NCBI GenBank assembly: GCA_029240775.1
Contig: JARDZQ010000070.1
Location: forward strand, 1 to 7,588
DNA: 7,588 bases
Origin: Rubrobacteraceae bacterium
GTDB taxonomy: Bacteria > Actinomycetota > Rubrobacteria > Rubrobacterales > Rubrobacteraceae
Reading direction: 5' to 3'
The position numbers were made by a program, and so were the translations under genes. Below the pieces are notes generated by a model. That model worked only from the letters and a program-made list of their open reading frames with translations. It was not told the DNA's origin and searched no databases. Of the stretch, positions 1 to 4,564 are shown piece after piece (position 1 is the stretch's first letter; each line of letters starts with the position of its first letter).

Positions 1-503
1 TCGGCTTCGGCGTGGACTCGGGCATCGAGGTGATCTCTGCGGTCGTGCTGCTGTGGAGGCTGCGCAAGGCGGGACCGAACGCGAGCGCGGAGGAGCACGG
101 CGAAGCCGAGCGCAAGGCGCTGCACCTGGTGGCCGCGACGTTCTTCTTGCTGGCCGCCTACATCACCTACGAGGCCATCGGCGCTCTCCTCTCGGGTGAG
201 GGGCCGGAGACCTCGACGGTGGCCCTCGTGCTTTCGATCATCTCCATCGTCGTCATGCCGACCCTCGCCTACCTCAAGGGTCGCACCGGGCGCGAGATGG
301 GCAGCAGGGCGCTCGTGGCCGACTCGGTGGAGACGTGGGTGTGCGCCTACCTCTCGGTTGCGCTGCTGGCCGCCGTGGGCCTCAACGCGGCTTTCGGGTG
401 GTGGTGGGCCGACCCCGTGGGAGCGCTGGCGATGCTTCCGGTGATCCTCTGGCAGGGTTGGGAGACGCTGGAGGAGGCCCGTGAGGAGGGCGAGGATGAC
501 TAG
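1..503 (+). CDS. Cation-efflux (CDF-like) membrane protein, 5' end outside window
   Basis: The frame is open from the left edge (first full codon at 3, reading GFGVDSGIEV), so the GTG at 12 is probably an internal valine and the gene begins before the window. The visible ~166 residues form five hydrophobic segments that match TM2 to TM6 of cation diffusion facilitator-like proteins: TM2 with a D-x3-E motif (DSGIE), two central helices, a helix opened by ADSVETW and containing CAYLS, and a last helix beginning WWADPVGAL. CDF proteins export divalent metals from the cytoplasm by proton antiport. In classical members the TM2 and TM5 sites are H/D-x3-D; here they read D-x3-E and D-x3-T, so substrate and even transport activity are uncertain. 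The protein stops shortly after TM6 and lacks the usual cytoplasmic C-terminal domain. Family call is from recognition of the pattern; the metal is unknown. Confidence 0.75.
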   Translation, partial: GFGVDSGIEVISAVVLLWRLRKAGPNASAEEHGEAERKALHLVAATFFLLAAYITYEAIGALLSGEGPETSTVALVLSIISIVVMPTLAYLKGRTGREMGSRALVADSVETWVCAYLSVALLAAVGLNAAFGWWWADPVGALAMLPVILWQGWETLEEAREEGEDD

Positions 504-557
504 GGGGTACCGGCAACGACGAACAGGCAAAAACTGGCCACATTTGATCAGCACATA

Positions 558-573
558 TGAGCAGTCTTGCTCA
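558..573 (+). terminator. Short hairpin after the cation-efflux gene
   Basis: TGAGCA and TGCTCA form a perfect 6-bp stem around the tetraloop GTCT, 55 bases after the stop of the upstream gene. There is no T tract. A second small hairpin (TGCTC-gta-GAGCA, 603-615) shares the same GAGCA core. It may be a weak terminator or a protein-binding site. Confidence 0.25.
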
Positions 574-618
574 AGGCACGATGTCTCTCCGACGATACCA
601 TCTGCTCGTAGAGCACGA

Positions 619-660
619 CGAGAGTGAGCTATCGAGAGTGAGCTATCGAGAGTGAGCTAT
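619..660 (+). repeat. 14-bp tandem repeat, exactly three copies, abutting a start codon
   Basis: CGAGAGTGAGCTAT is repeated without change at 619-632, 633-646 and 647-660. The last AT plus G661 makes the ATG of the following open frame. Each unit contains a purine-rich GAGAGTGAG stretch that can act as a weak ribosome binding site, so the repeat multiplies the translation initiation region; only the third copy is followed by the G that completes ATG. Confidence 0.9.
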
Positions 661-811
661 GCGGAACGTGTGGGTTGCGGTCGGGTTTGTTGGGGCGCTC
701 GCGGTGGGGCTCCTGGTGGGGCTCCTCCTCGGGGTCTTCGGCTCGGGCGGGGAGCAAGGAACGGCAGCGCCTCCGGCAGCGCCTCCCTCGCGCACCGTCA
801 CCGTGGAGTAG
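659..811 (+). pseudogene. N-terminal membrane-anchor segment cut off by in-frame TAG
   Basis: From ATG 659 the frame encodes 50 residues beginning MRNVWVAVGF: a positive residue, an uninterrupted hydrophobic helix at about residues 4-28 (signal anchor or uncleaved signal peptide), then an Ala/Pro-rich linker ending TVTVE. TAG follows at 809-811. The same frame continues after the stop into TVPVAEKSVPAQ and the PepSY-like protein at 836-1435, so the two parts read as one ~258-residue anchored exported protein missing one codon (CAG to TAG would explain it). Start choice rests on the tandem repeat providing the only purine-rich sequence. Either this is a nonsense mutation or sequencing error, or the segment is a separate short product. 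Confidence 0.6.
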
Positions 812-835
812 ACCGTCCCGGTCGCGGAGAAGAGC

Positions 836-1435
836 GTGCCGGCGCAGACCTCGAGTCCCCGCGCGTCTGCCCCCGCGCAGAACGTGGGCAGCCTCGAGAA
901 CGCCCGCGCCGCATTCGAGCAGGCCGTCGATGGCTATGGCAACCCGAACCTCGAGGTTGCTGAGGTGATGGAGTTCGCCAACAACTACTACGCCGAGGTC
1001 AGGGAGAAGGACACCGGCATCGGAGCGATGGAGCTCCTCATCGACAAGCCCGGCGGATGGGTCTACCCCGAGCCGGGGCCGAACATGATGTGGAACACCA
1101 AGTACGGCATGATGCCCAGGGGCGGTGGCCAGGGCATGATGGGTCCAGGCGGCCAGGGCATGATGGGTCCCAACAGACCGGGACAGACCCGACCGGGGGC
1201 ACCCGCGGAGCAGATGACCGTGAGCCCCGAGCAGGCGAGGGAGATCGCTGAGGCCTACGTCAGGAGGGTCTCGCCGGGCACGCAGGCGGGAGAAGCCGAG
1301 GAGTTCTACGGCTACTACACGCTGCACACCGAAAACGATGGCGAGGTCACGGGGATGCTCAGCGTCAACGGCTACTCGGGCGAGGTCTGGTACCACTCCT
1401 GGCACGGCCCCTTCGTAGCGATGGAGGAGGAGTAG
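836..1435 (+). CDS. Met-rich PepSY-like protein (downstream part of amber-split frame)
   Basis: If translated alone from GTG 836 (GGAG at 826-829 is a usable ribosome binding site) it gives 199 residues. Two alpha/beta modules of PepSY-like pattern are visible: residues ~20-80 (helix with AFEQA, then KDTGIGAMELLIDKPGGWVYPEP) and ~128-195 (EQAREIAEAYV, then FYGYYTLHTENDGEV and MLSVNGYSGEVWYHSWHGPF). Between them residues 83-112 are rich in Met and Gly with GQGMMGPG repeated; paired methionines like these occur in copper-handling extracytoplasmic proteins, but metal binding is inference. I remember similar proteins carrying a YPEPGPNMMWNTKYG motif in extremophile bacteria, all of unknown function. 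Without residues upstream of TAG 809 this product has no export signal, so the full gene (659-1435) was probably an anchored extracytoplasmic protein that is now damaged. It converges with the mntR operon. Confidence 0.7.
   Translation: MPAQTSSPRASAPAQNVGSLENARAAFEQAVDGYGNPNLEVAEVMEFANNYYAEVREKDTGIGAMELLIDKPGGWVYPEPGPNMMWNTKYGMMPRGGGQGMMGPGGQGMMGPNRPGQTRPGAPAEQMTVSPEQAREIAEAYVRRVSPGTQAGEAEEFYGYYTLHTENDGEVTGMLSVNGYSGEVWYHSWHGPFVAMEEE
1127..1170 (+). repeat. 20-nt direct repeat encoding the Met-Gly motif
   Basis: GGCCAGGGCATGATGGGTCC occurs identically at 1127-1146 and 1151-1170, a 24-base period that adds exactly eight codons (GQGMMGPG). Identity at silent positions points to a recent in-frame duplication. 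Confidence 0.85.
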
Positions 1436-1465
1436 GAGCAGCTCGGATAACACCGCGAACGCAGG

Positions 1466-1493
1466 TTGATCTCAGAAGATCAGATGAGATCAA
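1466..1493. terminator. Bidirectional hairpin between convergent genes
   Basis: TTGATCTC (1466-1473) and GAGATCAA (1486-1493) form a perfect 8-bp stem with a 12-base loop, between the end of the PepSY-like gene (1435) and the end of the minus-strand operon. It overlaps the last codons of the small minus-strand ORF. No T tract on either strand, as is common for GC-rich actinobacterial terminators. Confidence 0.4.
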
Positions 1494-1617
1494 GGAAGAA
1501 CATGATCAAAGTGAAGGTTATCGCTCCGGCGCTCACCCACAGCAGCTTCCAGTCAGTGTTGTCCTGGCCTTCCTCGTCTGGTGGCGGTCTCCAACCCCCG
1601 CGGCGCTGGTCTCGCAC
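1480..1617 (-). CDS. 45-aa one-pass membrane protein coupled to mntR
   Basis: From GTG 1617 this encodes 45 residues: an Arg-rich start (RDQRRGGWRPPP), an acidic stretch (DEEGQDNTD) and one hydrophobic helix from about residue 26 to the C-terminus (starting WKLLWVSAG and ending FFLDLI). The ribosome binding site AGGGGGTG lies at 1631-1624, six bases before GTG 1617, and overlaps the TAG stop of the upstream repressor gene, which predicts translational coupling. A GTG at 1626 would give 48 residues but has no spacing for that site. I do not recognise the family. Position directly behind a manganese-type repressor and next to mntH invites comparison with small proteins of manganese homeostasis such as E. 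coli MntS (42 aa), but no sequence likeness is seen and that role is speculation. Confidence 0.72.
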   Translation of the reverse strand: MRDQRRGGWRPPPDEEGQDNTDWKLLWVSAGAITFTLIMFFLDLI

Positions 1618-1629
1618 TACCTGCACCCC

Positions 1630-2319
1630 CTAGCCGCCCCCGGAGGCGCTCCGGACAAAGACCGTATCCGCTAGAGGGCCTCCGAGGGTGTGGGTCTTCC
1701 CATCTTCACCCTCGACGGTGACCAGCCCGTCCAAGGCCCGTACCTCCCTTACCGTAAGTACCTTGCCCGGCAGCAGCCCACTACCCTCTAGGACGGCCAG
1801 CGTCGGAGCGTCCTCGGGACCCACCCTAAAGACGCGCAGACGCTGACCTGCTGTCGCCTCCGCGAGGGGGAAGGAGTCATCCGGCTTGAGGGTCCCATCC
1901 TTACCCGGGATGGGGTCGCCGTGCGGATCGTGTTCGGGATGCCCAAGGAACTCGGCTAACCGCTCCGTGTATACGTCCGAGACCGAGTGCTCCAGCCTTT
2001 CGGCCTCCTCGTGCACCTCGTCCCAGGAGTAACCCAGACACTCCAGCAGGAAGGTCTCGATCAGCCGGTGGCGGCGCAGCAGCCGCAGGGCCTCCAAGCG
2101 CCCCGCTTCGGTCAGCGTAATGCCCCGGTAGCGCTCGTACTCGGCGAGTCCCATCTCCCGCAAGCGAACGAACATGTTGGATACCGAAGAAGAAGAGATC
2201 GAGAGTCGATCAGCCACATCCTTGGTGGAGGCCGCACCCTCCTCGGAGAGCTCCCAGATCGCCTTGAGGTAGTCCCCCACCGAAGAGGATGGAGACTTGA
2301 CTGTCTGGGGACCGTCCAT
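1630..2319 (-). CDS. mntR: DtxR/MntR-family metal-dependent repressor
   Basis: A DtxR-family regulator: N-terminal winged helix (SVGDYLKAIWEL, STKDVADRLSISSSSVSNMFVRL, YRGITLTEAG), a dimerisation and metal-binding domain (RRHRLIETFL, VHEEAERLEHSVSD, HDPHGDPIP), and a C-terminal SH3/FeoA-like domain over the last ~75 residues. Counting from ATG 2319 (229 aa), the metal-site positions hold D16, H84, E88, E107, E110 and H111. Asp and Glu where DtxR has Met10 and Cys102 are the choices of manganese-sensing MntR rather than iron-sensing DtxR/IdeR; the MntR E11 position is Lys here. The frame extends upstream to a TTG at 2358 (242 aa), but neither start has a strong ribosome binding site; ATG 2319 gives the family's usual length and is preferred. 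It is divergent from the NRAMP gene, which it very likely represses when manganese is ample, and probably autoregulates. Confidence 0.9.
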   Translation of the reverse strand: MDGPQTVKSPSSSVGDYLKAIWELSEEGAASTKDVADRLSISSSSVSNMFVRLREMGLAEYERYRGITLTEAGRLEALRLLRRHRLIETFLLECLGYSWDEVHEEAERLEHSVSDVYTERLAEFLGHPEHDPHGDPIPGKDGTLKPDDSFPLAEATAGQRLRVFRVGPEDAPTLAVLEGSGLLPGKVLTVREVRALDGLVTVEGEDGKTHTLGGPLADTVFVRSASGGG

Positions 2320-2358
2320 CGTCGCGCCTATGCTAACCGAGCCACCCACCGATATCAA

Positions 2359-2366
2359 GGCTAGCC
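2359..2366. promoter_or_regulatory. Candidate metal-repressor operator (GGCTAGCC)
   Basis: GGCTAGCC is a perfect 8-bp palindrome, flanked more widely by CAAG (2356-2359) and CTTG (2370-2373) arms. It lies in the divergent mntR/mntH region beside the -35 box of mntH and near the predicted mntR transcription start. DtxR/IdeR operators are built on TTAGGTTAG half sites around a similar core; a second partial half site, GCTAACCGA, lies at 2332-2340. Assignment is by position and symmetry only. Confidence 0.35.
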
Positions 2367-2370
2367 CAAC

Positions 2371-2398
2371 TTGACATTATGCGTTCTCTATGTTGAAT
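2371..2398 (+). promoter_or_regulatory. Likely mntH promoter, leaderless arrangement
   Basis: A consensus -35 box TTGACA (2371-2376) is followed after 16 bases by TTGAAT (2393-2398, four of six matches to TATAAT). Transcription would then begin at about 2405-2406, on the ATG itself. The minus strand carries CATAAT (2381-2376) as a possible -10 for mntR, so the two promoters would overlap. Confidence 0.5.
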
Positions 2399-2405
2399 TT
2401 TAGGG

Positions 2406-3761
2406 ATGGCTAAGGGTATATGGCAGCGAACTGCGATCCGCCTGGGTCGTCGCAACGGAGACGACGAGGTCGCTGCGGGCGTCGAGGGGGTTCTGCCGGG
2501 AGAGACCGCTACGGCGCGTGCGGCGCACGCCTCGCTTAGAGGAGAGCGCAAGGGACTGCGGGCGCTCTGGCCTTTCTTGGGTCCGGCGTTCGTCGCGGCG
2601 GTGGCCTACGTGGACCCAGGGAACTTCGCGACCAACATCTCGAGTGGAGCGCAGTTCGGCTACCTGCTATTGTGGGTGATCCTGTGCTCGAACCTGATGG
2701 CGATGCTCATCCAGTCGATGTCGGCCAAGCTGGGGATCGCCACGGGCAAGAACCTCCCCGAGGTGTGCCGCGACCGCTTCCCCCGGCCCGTAACGTTCTT
2801 CCTCTGGATCCAGGCCGAGATCATCGCCATGGCCACCGACCTGGCCGAGTTCATCGGGGCGGCGCTGGCCCTCAACCTGCTCTTCGGCATCCCGCTCCTC
2901 CCCGCTGGTCTGCTCACGGGGGTGGGCGTCTTCGGCATCCTCGCTCTACAAAGGCGAGGCTTCAGGCCCTTAGAGGCGATTATCTCCGCGCTGATCGGGG
3001 TGATCGTCTTGGGCTTCGCCTTCCAGATGTTCTACGCCCAGCCCCCGGCGGAGCGCATCCTCGCCGGGCTCTTCACCCCGCAGTTCGCGGGCACCGAGAG
3101 CGTGCTGCTCGCCAGCGGCATTCTCGGGGCCACGGTAATGCCGCACGTCATCTACTTGCACTCGGCCCTGACCCAGAGGAGGGTTGAGGGTAGGAACGAC
3201 GAGGAGCGGAAGAAGATCTTCCGCTTCGAGCGGATCGACGTGGTGATCGCCATGGCCATAGCCGGGACCATAAACGCCAGTATGCTCATCATGGCCGCAG
3301 CCCTCTTCCACGCTAACGGCCTGACCGGAGTGGGCGACATCGACAAGGCCTTCGAGCAACTCAAGGTGGTAGCGAGCGACAACGCAGCGATCCTCTTCGG
3401 GCTCGCCTTGCTCTCCAGTGGCTTCTCCAGTTCGTCGGTCGGTACGATGGCTGGGCAGGTGGTCATGCAAGGCTTCATCAACCGCCGGATACCGCTGTTC
3501 CTGCGCCGCCTCATCACCATGCTCCCCGCGCTGACCATCCTCGCCATAGGGGTCAACCCGAGCCGCTCGCTCGTGATAAGCCAGGTGGTGCTCTCCTTCG
3601 GCATCCCCTTCGCGCTCATCCCACTCTTGATCTTCTGCCGCAACCGGAACCTGATGGGGGTACTAGTCAACCACCGCGTGACCACCGCGGTGGCCACGGT
3701 GGTGGTGGCGCTGATAGTGTGCCTGAACGTGTTCCTGCTTTACCGGACCTTCTTCAGCTAG
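2406..3761 (+). CDS. mntH: NRAMP-family proton-coupled Mn2+ transporter
   Basis: A 451-residue NRAMP protein with about eleven transmembrane helices. TM1 carries the metal-binding DPGN motif (D70, N73 in YVDPGNFATNI), TM6 carries MPH (M245, H247 in ATVMPHVIYLHSAL), and the conserved loop SSVGTMAGQVVMQGF is at residues 343-357. These residues coordinate the metal in structurally studied NRAMPs, which import Mn2+ (and Fe2+) with protons across the cytoplasmic membrane. The first ~45 residues before LRGERKGLRALWPF are a charged, poorly conserved extension; ATG 2406 is nevertheless the only usual start codon before the core. TAGGG touches the ATG with no spacing, so it cannot work as a ribosome binding site, and the promoter predicts a leaderless mRNA. 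Divergent to the MntR-type repressor, which makes manganese the likely physiological substrate. Confidence 0.95.
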   Translation: MAKGIWQRTAIRLGRRNGDDEVAAGVEGVLPGETATARAAHASLRGERKGLRALWPFLGPAFVAAVAYVDPGNFATNISSGAQFGYLLLWVILCSNLMAMLIQSMSAKLGIATGKNLPEVCRDRFPRPVTFFLWIQAEIIAMATDLAEFIGAALALNLLFGIPLLPAGLLTGVGVFGILALQRRGFRPLEAIISALIGVIVLGFAFQMFYAQPPAERILAGLFTPQFAGTESVLLASGILGATVMPHVIYLHSALTQRRVEGRNDEERKKIFRFERIDVVIAMAIAGTINASMLIMAAALFHANGLTGVGDIDKAFEQLKVVASDNAAILFGLALLSSGFSSSSVGTMAGQVVMQGFINRRIPLFLRRLITMLPALTILAIGVNPSRSLVISQVVLSFGIPFALIPLLIFCRNRNLMGVLVNHRVTTAVATVVVALIVCLNVFLLYRTFFS

Positions 3762-3782
3762 GGCTTCATAATTCTGCATAGA

Positions 3783-3813
3783 GAGGGCTGAGATCCTAAG
3801 AACCTCAACCCTC
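3783..3813. terminator. Bidirectional hairpin between mntH and csbD-like gene
   Basis: GAGGGCTGAG (3783-3792) and CTCAACCCTC (3804-3813) pair over 10 positions with an 11-base loop. In plus-strand RNA position six is a C-A mismatch; in minus-strand RNA it becomes a U-G wobble, so the stem is complete for transcripts from the csbD-like gene. It lies 22 bases after mntH and 35 bases after the csbD-like stop. No T tract. Confidence 0.5.
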
Positions 3814-3847
3814 CGAGACCTTTGCCCAAACCTATGCTGGCGCTAGC

Positions 3848-4024
3848 TCAGCAGGCCTTTGGCGGCGCCTTCTTCTCCTTGGCTTTGCCCTTCCTCTGGT
3901 CCAAGCGACCCTCCCTCTTCATGCTCTTGTCGCCCGTCAGGGCGCCGCCGGCCTCCTTCATCCGGCCCTTGGCCCTGTCCGTCTTGCCTTCGTTCTTGTC
4001 CTTCCTGTCGCTCCTGGTGGGCAC
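3848..4024 (-). CDS. CsbD-like small stress protein
   Basis: From GTG 4024 the frame encodes 58 residues, very rich in Lys, Glu, Asp and Gly. The pattern KTDRAKGRMKEAGGALTGDK, then an EGRLDQRKGKAKEK stretch, is the CsbD-family repeat (K-G-K/R-x-K-E-A-x-G-x-x-T-G-D, then EG-x-x-DQ-x-KGKxKE). CsbD proteins are short, hydrophilic, abundant in stress; in Bacillus subtilis csbD is a sigma-B gene, biochemical role unknown. The ribosome binding site GAGGAG (4039-4034) is nine bases before GTG 4024 and supports this start. It follows the 43-aa peptide gene by 30 bases in the same frame; the frame between TAG 4057-4055 and this start is open (RVENGEEHTPV), so the two could once have been one reading frame. 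It ends in AC after a KKAPPK tail, unusual but harmless. Confidence 0.78.
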   Translation of the reverse strand: MPTRSDRKDKNEGKTDRAKGRMKEAGGALTGDKSMKREGRLDQRKGKAKEKKAPPKAC

Positions 4025-4054
4025 GGGGGTATGCTCCTCGCCGTTCTCGACCCT

Positions 4055-4186
4055 CTACATCTCCTCGGCGGTGAGCTGGTAACCGTAACGGGCGAGGGTA
4101 CCCGCCGGGTCCCGTCGCGCCTGCCGCAGGAACTCTGGGTCCGTCGCCGCCTGCCTTGCCAGGTCCACCAGTACGCTTTCGCGCAT
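4055..4186 (-). CDS. 43-aa peptide with leader-like DPEF...YGYQLTAEE signature
   Basis: ATG 4186 has a very good ribosome binding site, AGGAAG, six bases upstream, and encodes 43 residues ending TAG. The sequence runs VDLARQAATDPEFLRQARRD, then PAGTLARYGYQLTAEEM. The DPEF..., DP-x-x-x-L-x-x-YG, LT-x-EE order is shared by leader regions of NHLP and Franean1_4349-type RiPP precursors and by LigA-like small subunits; it is a pattern resemblance, not an assignment. In RiPP precursors the core peptide would follow LTAEE, exactly where this ORF stops, and no modifying enzyme lies in the window. It is probably co-transcribed with the CsbD-like gene. What it does is not known from sequence. Confidence 0.68.
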   Translation of the reverse strand: MRESVLVDLARQAATDPEFLRQARRDPAGTLARYGYQLTAEEM

Positions 4187-4564
4187 AATCTTCTTCCTAA
4201 CATGTGGGCGCTATACAGCGGCTCAGTCTACCGCAGCCCTGGCGCCTTCAGAATCGATAACAGGATGAGAAACGTGGAACGACAAAACGGTAAGCACACT
4301 AACAAAAAGCCTCGGACCCTTACCCCACTTCGCGAGTGCCAGATGCTTGGGACCGGTTGCTAGACCTGGGCGAGGCGTGCTCTCTACCGTGACACCACGC
4401 CCGTCGTTGGGACGCATCTACCGACGCGACAGACCGGGCGGGGAATACGACCGTCTACCCGCGCTCAACCCAAGGCGGCTACGGGTCCCGTAATTTGTCA
4501 CCCATAACCCTTCCACGAAGACGGTACCCTGGAGACAATCCGCACCGATCCGCGGGAGGGCTGA
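4187..4564. other. Intergenic region between divergent peptide and photolyase genes
   Basis: No convincing gene is seen in these 378 bases. It must hold the promoters for the minus-strand peptide/csbD pair and the plus-strand photolyase. An imperfect hairpin (GGGCG-a-GG at 4368-4375 with CC-a-CGCCC at 4395-4402) and a perfect ACGGG-t-CCCGT palindrome (4481-4491) are present; the latter is 74 bases before the photolyase start. TTGTCA at 4495-4500 resembles a -35 box, but I find no matching -10 at normal spacing. Confidence 0.6.
4481..4491. promoter_or_regulatory. Palindrome upstream of photolyase
   Basis: ACGGG-T-CCCGT is a perfect 5+1+5 inverted repeat directly before TTGTCA (4495-4500). Position suits an operator for the photolyase gene, but no regulator is identifiable. 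Confidence 0.25.

Noticed and set aside
629..1453. 274-aa minus-strand open frame
   Set aside because: Antisense to the PepSY-like gene; His/Arg/Leu-rich shadow with no recognisable domain.
3822..4082. 86-aa hydrophobic plus-strand frame that looks like a membrane protein
   Set aside because: It is the complement of the Lys/Glu-rich CsbD-like gene; antisense of such codons gives Leu/Phe/Ser and mimics membrane helices.
4031..4363. 110-aa plus-strand frame
   Set aside because: Overlaps the 43-aa peptide gene, which has the better ribosome binding site and protein-like sequence; no domain is visible.
4368..4402. Hairpin GGGCG...CGCCC as a terminator or riboswitch
   Set aside because: Two mismatches, no T tract and no gene ending nearby; left as an intergenic note only.
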